This document shows, piece by piece, positions 1-8,084 of a stretch of DNA of 19,904 nt. Made by a program: the position numbers and the translations under genes. The stretch covers positions 1-19,904 of the forward strand of contig CAJBKH010000397.1 in assembly GCA_903953615.1 (NCBI GenBank). The letters are read 5' to 3'. Below the pieces are notes generated by a model, which did not search any database, was not told the origin of the DNA, and saw only the letters and a list, made by a program, of their open reading frames with translations. How positions within the stretch are numbered: the stretch's first letter is position 1; every line of letters begins with the position of its first letter. The stretch is from an uncultured Bacteroidota bacterium (lineage in GTDB: Bacteria > Bacteroidota > Bacteroidia > NS11-12g > UBA955).

Positions 1-1
1 T

Positions 2-1978
2 GCTGGTGCTGGCAATAAATTATATATTTATTCGATTAATGGTTGTAGAGACACCGTTAAAAGATACATCAAAGACGTTGATGCGCGCTGGGATGAAATT
101 GCGTGTCCAGATGCTGGTCAGAGAACACTTCCTGCTGGATTGCCTGCCGGTGGAAGATGGTCAGGAAAAGGAATTGTCGACCCTATCGCTGGCATATTCG
201 ATGCAGATACTTTTAAAGTACCTGGTAAAAGCACCTTTGTACAAGTCAATTTAACCTATACAACTTTAACAGGGTGTAAAGATAACAAGATAATGTACTT
301 GCGATATTCTCGTTTTTATAAAGATACTATTAAGAATTGTGTGAGTGATACAAGTTATTATTTGCGTTATCAATATGTCTTTAATGATCCTTGGAATTTA
401 TTATTTACAGGCAGCAATGCCATTGTTGGCAATTCAGTGTACTATCAAAAGTTTAGTCCCGCATTGGCCGGAAGGGGAACATTTCATCAATTAATTGGCG
501 ATGGTAATGGCTGTAAAGACACTATCATTATTCAAATTTATCCAAGGGCTAATATTCAAAAAGATACCATATTCTGTATTGCTGATAATACTTTTCAGTT
601 ATACAATGGCGAGAAAAAAGGAACCTTTATAGGCAAAGGAATTACAAATGCTATTACAGGTATTTTTAGTCCCGCTTTGGCTGGCGCTGGCACACATTTA
701 ATTTTATACAGTCTTCCAGGTCGTTGTCAAGACACTATCAGAATCAAAGTGAATGCATTGCCAATTGTTAAAATTAATGGGCTTTCGCAATATTATTGTT
801 TCAGAGATACAACCATCACGGTTAATCTCACCCCTGTTGGTGGCACTTTTACTGGTTTAGGTACAAGTGGTACTACTTTCAATCCACGCAAAGCAGGTAC
901 TGGTTTGCACCGACTAAAATATGTTTATGGCACAGGTAAATGTATTAACCAAGATGTATTAGATGTTGAAATTGGTGATACTTTAAAGCTGAAACTTTTA
1001 TCAGATAAGGATACAATTTGTATTGGCTCAACAGTAACATTAAGTACAAAATCAAGTGGCGGAACGAATAATTATGATTTAAAATGGAGCACAGGTTCAA
1101 CCAATGTGAGTGCCATTTTTGTTTCTCCAACCACGTCCAAATTATATACTGCCACGCTTAAAGATGGTTGCAGTGACTCTGTTATGCAGCAGCAACTAAT
1201 TTATGTACATCCGCAAATGTACAGTTCAAGTACAACGAGTCCTATTCAGTGTTATGGCAATCAAGGTTTCATTGATTTAAAAATGAAGGGTAATGGGCCT
1301 TACAGTTATTTGTGGAACACCATACCACCACAAACCACTTCGTTGATTAATGCGCCCGTTAATAATACATACAAGGCCATTGTTACCAATAAAATCACAG
1401 GTTGTAAATACGATACAAGTGTTAACATTCCTGGGTTTAGTAATATTCGCGCCTATTTTTCTTTTTCTCCAAACGATCGATGCTTATATAGCAACAATGC
1501 GGAACTACAAATTATTAATTTAAGTGATGGCGGCACATCAGGCACTTGGGATTTTGGAGATGGTACGATTATACCATACGACCCAACAACCAATCCTTCA
1601 CATTTATTTGATGGTCTAAAAGAAAATTACAAAGTAAAACTCACCATTAAAAACATTGGCAACTGTATAGATAGTTTTTATGTTAATATATGCGTGATAG
1701 ATACTGTAACCATTGTATTGCCAACTGCTTTCACGCCTAATGACGATGAGATGAATGATGTATTCAAAATAGAATCTACCTCAATTGCAAAATCAACTAT
1801 GGCCATTTTTAATCGATGGGGTGAAAAGGTATTTTATAGCGATAATTCAAAAATTGGATGGGATGGCACTTATCAAGGAAAACCTTGCCCTACCGATTAT
1901 TATGTATATTACATCAGCTATAAGGGTAAAAAAACAGCGACCCGCTACACCAAAGGTGTTTTATTTTTAATCCGGTAA
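2..1978 (+). CDS. T9SS-secreted repeat/PKD protein with type B (gliding-type) C-terminal sorting domain, 5'-truncated
   Basis: The frame is open from base 2, so the gene begins outside the window; about 658 residues remain. The N-terminal half has several degenerate repeats of about 50-90 residues. Each has a G-T-F-x-G-x-G core, an F-x-P-A-x-A-G-x-G-x-H segment and a C-x-D pair (for example GTFIGKGITN, then FSPALAGAGTH, then CQDTI). This pattern is common in large exported Bacteroidota proteins. A PKD-like domain follows, marked by WDFGDGT near base 1550. The last 90 or so residues (from LPTAFTPNDDEMNDVFKI, through FNRWGEKVF and GWDGTYQG, to the end) match the gliding-motility-associated type B T9SS sorting domain. 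From family knowledge, such a protein crosses the outer membrane through T9SS and ends up on the surface or in the medium. Its ligand or function cannot be read from the sequence. The stop is TAA at 1976-1978. Confidence 0.88.
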   Translation, partial: AGAGNKLYIYSINGCRDTVKRYIKDVDARWDEIACPDAGQRTLPAGLPAGGRWSGKGIVDPIAGIFDADTFKVPGKSTFVQVNLTYTTLTGCKDNKIMYLRYSRFYKDTIKNCVSDTSYYLRYQYVFNDPWNLLFTGSNAIVGNSVYYQKFSPALAGRGTFHQLIGDGNGCKDTIIIQIYPRANIQKDTIFCIADNTFQLYNGEKKGTFIGKGITNAITGIFSPALAGAGTHLILYSLPGRCQDTIRIKVNALPIVKINGLSQYYCFRDTTITVNLTPVGGTFTGLGTSGTTFNPRKAGTGLHRLKYVYGTGKCINQDVLDVEIGDTLKLKLLSDKDTICIGSTVTLSTKSSGGTNNYDLKWSTGSTNVSAIFVSPTTSKLYTATLKDGCSDSVMQQQLIYVHPQMYSSSTTSPIQCYGNQGFIDLKMKGNGPYSYLWNTIPPQTTSLINAPVNNTYKAIVTNKITGCKYDTSVNIPGFSNIRAYFSFSPNDRCLYSNNAELQIINLSDGGTSGTWDFGDGTIIPYDPTTNPSHLFDGLKENYKVKLTIKNIGNCIDSFYVNICVIDTVTIVLPTAFTPNDDEMNDVFKIESTSIAKSTMAIFNRWGEKVFYSDNSKIGWDGTYQGKPCPTDYYVYYISYKGKKTATRYTKGVLFLIR

Positions 1979-2009
1979 TAAATCATATTTTATCACTCAA
2001 AATTTTATC

Positions 2010-2017
2010 TAATTTTG
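2010..2017 (+). promoter_or_regulatory. Bacteroidota -7 promoter element for the haem-binding gene
   Basis: TAATTTTG fits the Bacteroidota consensus TAnnTTTG and ends 9 nt before the ATG at 2027. It lies in the right half of an inverted repeat with arms TCAAAATT (1997-2004) and AATTTTGA (2011-2018) and a 6-nt spacer. No good -33 TTG is visible at the usual spacing. The inverted repeat could be an operator or a weak terminator of the preceding gene; the sequence does not decide. Confidence 0.5.
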
Positions 2018-2026
2018 AATTTCATT

Positions 2027-2539
2027 ATGAAATTTAAAAACATTCTTAAAAAATCCTTACTAGTCTTAGCAGTATTGCTCATAATTATGCAATTCTTCAA
2101 ACCTGCTAAAAATGAAAGTGGTATAAAAGTGAATAGTATTGCAAGTATTTACAGTGTGCCTGAACCAATTGATGCTATTTTGACAACTGCTTGTAATGAC
2201 TGTCACAGCAATAAAACCGTTTATCCTTGGTATGCCAATATACAACCTGTGGCATGGTGGTTAAACGACCATGTTGAAGAAGGAAAACGCAAATTGAATT
2301 TTGATGAGTTTGCCAAATATCCCTATTATCGCCAATACCATAAATTAGAAGAGGTAATTGAAGAAGTCGAAGAAAGTGAGATGCCCCTGTCTTCCTACAC
2401 AATCATTCATGGCAATGCAAAATTATCAGATGAACAAAAAACTGCTTTAGTCGATTGGGCAAAAGGCATTCGTTTAAAAATGGAAACTACGCTACCTTCA
2501 GATAGTTTAATCAATCCTAAAAAGAGAAAGGATTCCTAG
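2027..2539 (+). CDS. Haem-binding domain protein (c-type CxxCH), membrane-anchored or exported
   Basis: A 170-residue protein. I chose ATG 2027 over the in-frame TTG at 2015, because that TTG is part of the promoter -7 element. Residues 5-24 form a single hydrophobic segment behind lysines, an uncleaved anchor or signal peptide that puts the rest in the periplasm. Residues 56-60 are C-N-D-C-H, a haem c attachment motif, followed by Y-P-W-Y. This arrangement is typical of the small haem-binding domain family (Haem_bd type) of Bacteroidota. A methionine in the segment E-S-E-M-P-L-S is a plausible distal ligand, as in related proteins (inference). The end is lysine-rich. Its partner oxidoreductase is not in the window. 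It probably acts in periplasmic electron transfer or haem sensing, but no specific role can be assigned. Confidence 0.82.
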   Translation: MKFKNILKKSLLVLAVLLIIMQFFKPAKNESGIKVNSIASIYSVPEPIDAILTTACNDCHSNKTVYPWYANIQPVAWWLNDHVEEGKRKLNFDEFAKYPYYRQYHKLEEVIEEVEESEMPLSSYTIIHGNAKLSDEQKTALVDWAKGIRLKMETTLPSDSLINPKKRKDS

Positions 2540-2615
2540 TGTTCTTTTTATCTAAAAGCTGACAATGGTTCTGTGCTAATCTTGATTTAATTTTTATAAT
2601 CTCATTAGTTTTCTG

Positions 2616-2623
2616 CAATTTTG
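2616..2623 (+). promoter_or_regulatory. Probable -7 promoter element for the glycosyltransferase/deacetylase pair
   Basis: CAATTTTG differs from TAnnTTTG at one base and ends 9 nt before the ATG at 2633. The 93-nt gap from the previous gene shows no other element and no convincing terminator. Confidence 0.35.
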
Positions 2624-2632
2624 AGCCGTCCA

Positions 2633-3379
2633 ATGTCCATTTCAGTTATTATTATTGCCAAGAACGAGGCTGATAATCTTCAATTATCACTTCCTAAACT
2701 TCATTGGTGCGATGATATTGTATTTGTGAATGATAATAGCACCGATAACACTTTGGAAATTGCTGAACAATTTGGATGTAAAATATTTAATCGCGCTTTT
2801 GATGGCTTTGGCACACAAAAGCAATTTGCAGTGAGTAAGGCCGCACATCAATGGATTCTTAACATTGATGCTGATGAGGTGCTAAGTGATGAATTAATAA
2901 AAGAAATACTATCAATTGATTTTAAAAACACAGCTAAAGTGGGCTATACTATTCCCATTCGGCATGTCTTTTTAGGCAAAGTTTTTCTTCATGGTAAAGA
3001 AAGTAATTTTAAACATCTTCGCTTATTCAATAAATTATCTGGAAATTTTGATGATGCCAAGGTACACGAGAAAGTAAGGATTAATGGACCTATTAGCGCA
3101 TTAAAAAATGTCGTTTTACATTATAGTTATAAAGACTTAAAACACTATTTTGACAAATTTAACCAGTACACCAGTATCGGCGCTATTAAGTTAAAAGAAA
3201 AGGGTAAAAGCCGATCTTTAATGTTAACAGTTGCAAGTTTTCCTTTCTATTTTTTAAAGCACTTTTTTGTTTACAGAAATTTCATGAATGGTAAAGCGGG
3301 TTTTATATGGAGTTATTTAAGTGCTTGGTACCATGTTGTTAAGTATTTAAAATTACATGAATTAAATTCAAAAAAATGA
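2633..3379 (+). CDS. Family 2 glycosyltransferase (LPS core/WaaE-KdtX-like)
   Basis: A 248-residue protein with a GT-A fold signature. The N-terminus SISVIIIAKNEADNL is the nucleotide-binding first strand, FVNDNSTDNTLEIA follows, and the metal-binding D-A-D is at residues 79-81 in ILNIDADEV. The tail K-H-F-F-x-Y-R-x-F-x-x-G-K-x-G-F is typical of the WaaE/KdtX-like subgroup, which adds a sugar to the lipopolysaccharide core or a related envelope glycan. The acceptor cannot be named. An in-frame TTG at 2621 is possible but overlaps the promoter-like CAATTTTG, so ATG 2633 is preferred. The last 4 nt overlap the next gene (ATGA), implying translational coupling with the deacetylase. Confidence 0.88.
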   Translation: MSISVIIIAKNEADNLQLSLPKLHWCDDIVFVNDNSTDNTLEIAEQFGCKIFNRAFDGFGTQKQFAVSKAAHQWILNIDADEVLSDELIKEILSIDFKNTAKVGYTIPIRHVFLGKVFLHGKESNFKHLRLFNKLSGNFDDAKVHEKVRINGPISALKNVVLHYSYKDLKHYFDKFNQYTSIGAIKLKEKGKSRSLMLTVASFPFYFLKHFFVYRNFMNGKAGFIWSYLSAWYHVVKYLKLHELNSKK

Positions 3380-4086
3380 GTGGACTCCGTGTATTAATGT
3401 ATCACAAGGTTGCCAAATTGGAAACAGATTTTCTAACTGTTTCTGAGGAACAATTAAAAATGCAACTGATTTGGTTAAAGGGACATTATAATTTTATCTC
3501 TCTTAAACAATTAACCAACTTTATTAAAAAAAACGAACCGCTGCCTGAAAAGCCTTTATTAATCACTTTCGATGACGGCTATCTTAATAACTATACAATT
3601 GCATATCCTATTTTTAAAGCGCTTAAAATACCTTTTTCAATCTTTTTAGTTGGTGACTTTGTCGGCAAGAAATTAATGCATGACAATCAGGAACAAGAAT
3701 TTCTTACGACAAGCCAACTTATCGAAATGCAAGATTTCGCAACATATGGCTATCACAGCGAAAAGCATGTTAGTTTAATGGACCTTGAACCAAAGCTTTG
3801 GGAAGCTGAAGTTCAAAAATGTTTAGCTAGTTTTAATGGTATTACAATTCCTATAGAGCCTGTTTGGGCATATACTTATGGCGCTTACCCAAAGAAAAAC
3901 AATGCGCAATTCAGTGCTTTAAGCAAGGTATTCAAAAATACTGGTATCCTTTATGCCATGCGCATTGGCAACAGGATTAATAAGCTTAAATTAAAACACC
4001 TATACAGTATCCAAAGAATTGACATTAGGGGGAATGAATCCTTCACAAAATTTAGGTGGAAGGTAAAATTTGGCAAACTATTTTAA
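3376..4086 (+). CDS. Polysaccharide deacetylase family protein (NodB-like)
   Basis: A 236-residue protein of the NodB/carbohydrate esterase 4 type. Motif 1 is T-F-D-D-G-Y at residues 64-69, supplying the catalytic base and metal Asp. Motif 2 is H-S-E-K-H at 127-131, supplying the two metal-binding His. The expected motif 3 (F-A-Y-P-Y-G) appears as W-A-Y-T-Y-G, with Thr in place of the usual Pro. The start L-R-V-L-M-Y-H-K-V is the usual first strand of short bacterial members. No signal peptide is evident, so it may act on a lipid-linked sugar at the cytoplasmic face or be membrane-associated. The 4-nt overlap with the upstream glycosyltransferase suggests both work on the same envelope polysaccharide (inference). 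The substrate is unknown. Confidence 0.85.
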   Translation: MSGLRVLMYHKVAKLETDFLTVSEEQLKMQLIWLKGHYNFISLKQLTNFIKKNEPLPEKPLLITFDDGYLNNYTIAYPIFKALKIPFSIFLVGDFVGKKLMHDNQEQEFLTTSQLIEMQDFATYGYHSEKHVSLMDLEPKLWEAEVQKCLASFNGITIPIEPVWAYTYGAYPKKNNAQFSALSKVFKNTGILYAMRIGNRINKLKLKHLYSIQRIDIRGNESFTKFRWKVKFGKLF

Positions 4087-4113
4087 TTCAGTCGCAGGCT
4101 TAAAATAAAAATG

Positions 4114-4121
4114 TAATTTTG
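4114..4121 (+). promoter_or_regulatory. -7 promoter element immediately before mazG
   Basis: TAATTTTG is a full match to TAnnTTTG and ends only 4 nt before the mazG ATG. With initiation a few bases downstream of this element, as described for Bacteroidota, the transcript would begin at or next to the start codon. No clear -33 TTG is present. Confidence 0.55.
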
Positions 4122-4125
4122 ACCC

Positions 4126-4899
4126 ATGCATACCGACGCAAGATTAGAAGCCTTTGGAAGACTCTTAACCATAATGGATGAACTAAGAGAGAAGTGTCCT
4201 TGGGATAAGGAACAAACCACCGAATCGCTTAGACACTTAACCATAGAAGAAACTTATGAACTTAGCGATGCAATTCTAAAAAACGATGCTGAGGAAATCA
4301 AAAAGGAACTCGGTGATATTCTCTTACACATTGTTTTTTATGCAAAAATCGGAGAAGAAAAAAAGCAGTTTAATATTGAAGATGTGTTGACCCAATTATG
4401 TGAAAAATTAATTCGCAGACATCCACATATCTATGGCGAGGTGATTGCTGAGAACAGCGATGTTGTCAAACAAAATTGGGAACAGATTAAACTAAAAGAA
4501 AAAGGCAATGAAAAAAAATCTGTCTTAAGCGGGGTCCCTCAATCGATGCCAGCCTTAGTAAAAGCCTATCGTATGCAAGAGAAAGCAGCCCAAGTGGGTT
4601 TTGATTGGGATACCAAAGAACAAGTATGGGCCAAAGTTGACGAAGAATTAATAGAATTTAAGGAAGCCGTATCTGATGAAGAAAAAGAAAATGAATTAGG
4701 TGATTTGTTGTTTTCTTTGGTGAACTATGCGCGCTTTAGCAATATCAATCCAGACGATGCCCTTGAAAAAACAAATCGAAAATTTATAAAGCGTTTCAAC
4801 CACATAGAAGCAAAAGCAGAAGAACTTAACCTTGATTTACGAACTGTTGGCTTAGCGCAGATGGACCAATGGTGGAACGAGGCAAAGCTTATACCTTAG
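4126..4899 (+). CDS. mazG: Nucleoside triphosphate pyrophosphohydrolase MazG
   Basis: A 257-residue protein, close to the length of E. coli MazG. It has two tandem MazG domains. The first carries the metal-binding set E41-E42-x-x-E45 with E61-x-x-D64, after the hallmark C-P-W-D-K-E-Q-T. The second carries E173-E174-x-x-E177 with E190-x-x-D193. The linker R-R-H-P-H-I-Y-G-E and the segment K-A-x-R-M-Q-E-K-A-A-x-V-G-F-D-W are diagnostic. The enzyme hydrolyses NTPs and dNTPs to monophosphates plus pyrophosphate and is linked to nucleotide-pool cleaning and stress responses. It has its own promoter element directly upstream. All catalytic residues are present, so it should be active. Confidence 0.96.
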   Translation: MHTDARLEAFGRLLTIMDELREKCPWDKEQTTESLRHLTIEETYELSDAILKNDAEEIKKELGDILLHIVFYAKIGEEKKQFNIEDVLTQLCEKLIRRHPHIYGEVIAENSDVVKQNWEQIKLKEKGNEKKSVLSGVPQSMPALVKAYRMQEKAAQVGFDWDTKEQVWAKVDEELIEFKEAVSDEEKENELGDLLFSLVNYARFSNINPDDALEKTNRKFIKRFNHIEAKAEELNLDLRTVGLAQMDQWWNEAKLIP

Positions 4900-4954
4900 T
4901 GGTTTTTCAATGTTACTTCAAAGTGCAAATTGAAAATTAATTCCAATATTCAAT

Positions 4955-4962
4955 TATCTTTG
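4955..4962 (+). promoter_or_regulatory. -7 promoter element before gcvT
   Basis: TATCTTTG matches TAnnTTTG and ends 7 nt before the gcvT ATG. A TTG at 4930-4932 is a possible -33 element with 22-bp spacing, slightly long. The region is rich in short inverted repeats: TTTTCAAT at 4904-4911 with ATTGAAAA at 4929-4936, and AATTGAA at 4928-4934 with TTCAATT at 4949-4955. Confidence 0.5.
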
Positions 4963-4969
4963 CCGCCAT

Positions 4970-6064
4970 ATGGACAATACACAAGCTCTAAAATTAGTTG
5001 CACTTAACGATTTACACATTGCTCTTGGTGGCAAAATGGTGCCATTTGCTGGATTTAATATGCCGGTTCAATACAGTAACTTAATTCTGGAACACAATCA
5101 AGTGCGCAACAGTGTTGGTGTATTTGATGTCTCTCATATGGGCGAATTCGTTTTGAAAGGTGAGAAAGCATTAGATTTAATCCAGTTGGTTACCAGCAAT
5201 GACGCTTCCAAATTAGTAGACGGAAAGGTTCAATACAGCTGTTTACCAAATAACACTGGTGGTATTGTGGATGATTTATTGGTTTATAAAAACAGTGATA
5301 CTGAATACTATTTAGTAGTAAATGCCTCAAATATTGAAAAAGACTGGAATTGGATTTCATCTCATAACACTTTTGGTGTTCAGATGGAAAACATTAGTGA
5401 TCAATTAAGTTTATTGGCAGTTCAAGGACCTAATGCTATAAAAGCACTTCAAAAAATAACAGAAGTAGATTTGTCTTCAATGGAATACTATTCTTTCAAA
5501 ACAGGTACGATTGGTGGCTGCGAAGATGTTATCATTTCTAATACTGGTTATACTGGTGCAGGCGGGTTCGAATTATACGTTTGGAATAAAGACGCCAAAA
5601 AATTATGGGATGCTGTTTTTGAAGCAGGTGCTGAATTCGGAATTCTTCCTGCAGGCTTAGGTTGCAGAGATACCTTAAGACTAGAAAAAGGCTTTTGCTT
5701 ATATGGCAACGATATCAACGATACCACGTCTCCAATTGAAGCTGGATTAGGTTGGATTACAAAATTTACAAAAGACTTTGTGAACAGCGCTTACCACAAA
5801 TCACTCAAAGACAATGGGGTTTCGAAAAAATTGGTTGGTTTCGAAATGATTGACCGTGGTATTCCTCGTCAACATTATATGATCAAAGATGCCCAAGGCA
5901 ACACTATAGGTGAAGTAACCTCAGGAACACAATCTCCTACGCTTGGAAAAGCGATCGGTTTGGGTTACGTTAATTCGCCTTTTAATGCGCTTGATTCTGA
6001 GATTTATATTGAGGTGAGAGACAAAGCACTCAAAGCTAAAGTCGTAAAAATTCCTTTTATGTAA
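4970..6064 (+). CDS. gcvT: Glycine cleavage system T protein (aminomethyltransferase)
   Basis: A 364-residue full-length GcvT. It transfers the aminomethyl-derived one-carbon unit from lipoylated H protein to tetrahydrofolate, releasing ammonia and yielding methylene-THF. Visible family signatures are M-V-P-F-A-G-F-N-M-P-V-Q-Y (residues 23-35), F-D-V-S-H-M-G-E (52-59), and G-G-I-V-D-D-L-L-V-Y with D101 at the position of the conserved catalytic Asp. Y-T-G-A-G-G-F-E-L-Y and P-A-G-L-G-C-R-D-T-L-R-L-E follow, and the C-terminal domain has S-G-T-Q-S-P-T-L-G. The common Y-T-G-E-D-G is Y-T-G-A-G-G here, a mild substitution. The gcvH and gcvP partners are not in the window, so the system is dispersed. 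Confidence 0.96.
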   Translation: MDNTQALKLVALNDLHIALGGKMVPFAGFNMPVQYSNLILEHNQVRNSVGVFDVSHMGEFVLKGEKALDLIQLVTSNDASKLVDGKVQYSCLPNNTGGIVDDLLVYKNSDTEYYLVVNASNIEKDWNWISSHNTFGVQMENISDQLSLLAVQGPNAIKALQKITEVDLSSMEYYSFKTGTIGGCEDVIISNTGYTGAGGFELYVWNKDAKKLWDAVFEAGAEFGILPAGLGCRDTLRLEKGFCLYGNDINDTTSPIEAGLGWITKFTKDFVNSAYHKSLKDNGVSKKLVGFEMIDRGIPRQHYMIKDAQGNTIGEVTSGTQSPTLGKAIGLGYVNSPFNALDSEIYIEVRDKALKAKVVKIPFM

Positions 6065-6067
6065 TGA

Positions 6068-6097
6068 TTGGTTTTTAGTTTAATTCGCTTAAGTTTG
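6068..6097 (+). promoter_or_regulatory. Complete Bacteroidota-type promoter before the exported beta-barrel-like gene
   Basis: TTG at 6068-6070 and TAAGTTTG at 6090-6097 are separated by 19 bp, a near-ideal -33/-7 pair for this phylum. The -7 element ends 4 nt before the ATG at 6102, so the start codon should lie at or next to the transcription start. Confidence 0.65.
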
Positions 6098-6101
6098 AAT
6101 T

Positions 6102-6755
6102 ATGAAAGGCTTAAGGATTTTAAATTTTATCATTTTAACTGTATTTATTTCTTCTACTGCATTCGCGCAAAAAGAATACAGTGCAGTTACGCGCAATACC
6201 CCTTTTAATAAAATGATTCACTTTGTGCCCGTTCCATTAATGGTTGGAGGCTTTGAAATGGGTTATGAAAAAGCAACTGCTCATAAAGAATCATTCTATA
6301 CACAAGTTGGTTTTTATACATCTACCAATCCTGGTTTGTATAAGTTGAAAAATGAGGGTTATTCAGATATGAATGGAGTAAAGGTTGAAGGACAATACCG
6401 CTTTTACCGAAAACCAAACAACTATATTAAAAATGTATGGATAGGGCCATTTGTTGCTTTCAAGACATTGTCGATGAAATACACTGAAACAACCTATACT
6501 ACAACCTATAATCCTTATTCTGTTAAAACAAATACACTCAATGAAAATAGAATGGCATCAACAGTTGCATTTGGTTATATGATGGGTTTAAGAAAATCTG
6601 TTTTCGAAAATATTTACCTTGATTTATCATTGGGAGGCGGTGTTTATATACCTGTAGCAGGAGACCACCATGAAGAACTCAATATTGGCTTAATTTCACC
6701 TTATCAAAGGGGTGTTCAATTAAGAATGAACTTGGGCTTCTGTATTGCACTTTAA
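6102..6755 (+). CDS. Exported protein, probable outer-membrane beta-barrel (uncharacterised)
   Basis: A 217-residue protein. Residues 1-22 are a Sec signal peptide: basic N-region, hydrophobic core and A-F-A followed by Q-K. The mature part has alternating polar and hydrophobic strands, aromatic-rich turns and glycine pairs, such as G-G-F-E-M-G-Y-E-K, V-E-G-Q-Y-R-F-Y-R-K and W-I-G-P-F-V-A-F-K. It ends in L-R-M-N-L-G-F-C-I-A-L, as many small Bacteroidota outer-membrane barrels do. It resembles DUF3575/outer-membrane beta-barrel proteins in style, but I do not recognise a specific family. Twelve nt separate it from the next gene, so the two probably share a transcript. Function unknown. Confidence 0.7.
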   Translation: MKGLRILNFIILTVFISSTAFAQKEYSAVTRNTPFNKMIHFVPVPLMVGGFEMGYEKATAHKESFYTQVGFYTSTNPGLYKLKNEGYSDMNGVKVEGQYRFYRKPNNYIKNVWIGPFVAFKTLSMKYTETTYTTTYNPYSVKTNTLNENRMASTVAFGYMMGLRKSVFENIYLDLSLGGGVYIPVAGDHHEELNIGLISPYQRGVQLRMNLGFCIAL

Positions 6756-6767
6756 ACATTCGATTGC

Positions 6768-7385
6768 ATGCGCAAAACTGAAATTATACTGCTTGTTATT
6801 ATTTTTGTTTCTTCCATTTTTATTTTAAATGGTTTTACAGAAATAACAAATACAATCGCCATATTTTCGAGTATGCTGTTGGCTATTTTATATTTTCTTT
6901 TTGGTTTTTTATTGCTTAACAATAAACATATTTATAAAATTTTTAGCAAGTCGACTTATCAAGATTTAAATGCCCTCAAAATTACCATGGGCGCAATTTT
7001 AGGAATCATATTAAGTAACATACTGTCAGGTCTTTTATTTAAATTAATGCTATGGCCTGGCGCTAATGCAATGCTTATGGTTAGCGGCTTAACTATTATT
7101 CTAGGCCTCATGTTTTTAGTTATTGTTCAACTTGTTACCCGCAAAATTGAATTCATACATAACCTGCGTTACTTTATTTGGATGGTGTGCTTTGCCATTA
7201 TGTATTTTATGCCTTATAGAACGCTTATAGAAGCTAGGTATTTGGAGAAATACCCTGATTATTCAAATGCCATGTCAAGGTATTACGAAAATAATACAGA
7301 TGAGAATAAACATATTTTTGATGTTGAAAATCAAAAATACCAAGATCAGAAAATGCGTGAATTTGGTGTTCGCAAGAACAATTAA
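6768..7385 (+). CDS. Multi-pass membrane protein, uncharacterised
   Basis: A 205-residue protein with five hydrophobic segments at about residues 5-22, 30-50, 71-94, 101-123 and 133-149. A charged tail of about 55 residues follows, rich in Y, D, E, N and K. No catalytic motif or recognised family signature was seen. It starts 12 nt after the beta-barrel-like gene without an obvious promoter between them, so it is likely the second gene of that operon. The stop codon overlaps the convergent msrA stop by 4 nt. Function unknown; a membrane partner of the upstream exported protein is only a guess from position. Confidence 0.7.
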   Translation: MRKTEIILLVIIFVSSIFILNGFTEITNTIAIFSSMLLAILYFLFGFLLLNNKHIYKIFSKSTYQDLNALKITMGAILGIILSNILSGLLFKLMLWPGANAMLMVSGLTIILGLMFLVIVQLVTRKIEFIHNLRYFIWMVCFAIMYFMPYRTLIEARYLEKYPDYSNAMSRYYENNTDENKHIFDVENQKYQDQKMREFGVRKNN

Positions 7386-8045
7386 TCTTTAAGCAAATGA
7401 CTAAAAGTCTTTCTTAATTTACTGACTTTAGGGTCGATAACGGCCGTACAATAACTGTTTTCCAATCTGTTTTGATTGTAATAATCTTGGTGATAATCTT
7501 CTGCGTTATAATAAACACCAAAGTGGCTGCAATTCGGTAACAATTGGATTATCAAACACTTTATCAATGGTCAATTTATTAATAAAAGCTTCGGCACTGT
7601 CTTTTTGAGCTTGACTATTGTAAAAGATAGCAGAGCGGTATTGCGTTCCAACATCATTTCCTTGTCTGTTCAATTGGGTTGGATCATGCATCGTAAAAAA
7701 CACCGTTAACAACGTATTATAATCAACTATATCAGGATTGTATATTATTTGAACTGCTTCAGCATGACCAGTAAAACCCGAACATACTTCTCTGTACGTG
7801 GGATCTTTTGTCTTACCGCCAGTATACCCGCTAATAACGGTATCAACACCCTTGAGACGCGCCATTGTGGTTTCAATACACCAAAAACAACCGCCTGCAA
7901 AGGTGGCGGTATCTCTTTTTAAATTACTATCATTCATATTTGATTTATTGCTAACAACGTTTGTTGAATTATTGTTTGTTTTAGCCGAGCAAGCGATTAA
8001 ACAAATAAATAAGACGGCTGATATTGGGAGTTGTAACTTTTGCAT
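7382..8045 (-). pseudogene. msrA: Peptide-methionine (S)-S-oxide reductase MsrA, lipoprotein type, interrupted by a +1 frameshift
   Basis: MsrA reduces methionine-S-sulfoxide in proteins. The first part (8045 down to 7506) begins with a lipoprotein signal peptide whose lipobox is L-I-A-C19, so the enzyme would be a periplasmic lipoprotein. It has the catalytic G-G-C53-F-W-C motif, G-Y-T-G-G, G-H-A-E-A-V-Q and D-P-T-Q-L-N-R-Q-G-N-D-V-G-T-Q-Y-R-S. This frame runs into W-C-L-L-stop. The conserved end (Y-N-A-E-D-Y-H-Q-D-Y-Y, then V-I-D-P-K-V) continues in another frame down to 7382. Removing one base from the AAA at 7520-7522 (TTT on the coding strand) gives Q-P-L-G-V-Y-Y-N-A-E-D-Y-H, the normal family spacing, and a 220-residue protein. 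It is either a true frameshift mutation or a sequencing error. The gene converges on the membrane-protein gene and overlaps it by 4 nt. Confidence 0.88.
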
Positions 8046-8069
8046 CTTTTATTTTAAACACGATTGAAT

Positions 8070-8077
8070 TACTTTTG
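8070..8077 (+). promoter_or_regulatory. -7 promoter element before the Asp-box/T9SS protein
   Basis: TACTTTTG matches TAnnTTTG and ends 7 nt before ATG 8085. It argues against translation from the in-frame TTG at 8064, which lies upstream of this element. No good -33 TTG at normal spacing. Confidence 0.5.
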
Positions 8078-8084
8078 TATCTTT

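Noticed and set aside
540..960. Possible DNA tandem repeat in the left-end gene
   Set aside because: The similarity is at protein level (degenerate G-T-F-x-G-x-G units) and not a nucleotide tandem repeat or CRISPR-like array.
4904..4936. Inverted repeat TTTTCAAT/ATTGAAAA after mazG as a terminator
   Set aside because: The stem is AT-only apart from one G-C pair, the loop is 17 nt and no T-run follows, so it is too weak to call.
7798..8067. Plus-strand frame of 89 codons antisense to msrA
   Set aside because: It is the complement of the conserved MsrA catalytic region; no independent features.
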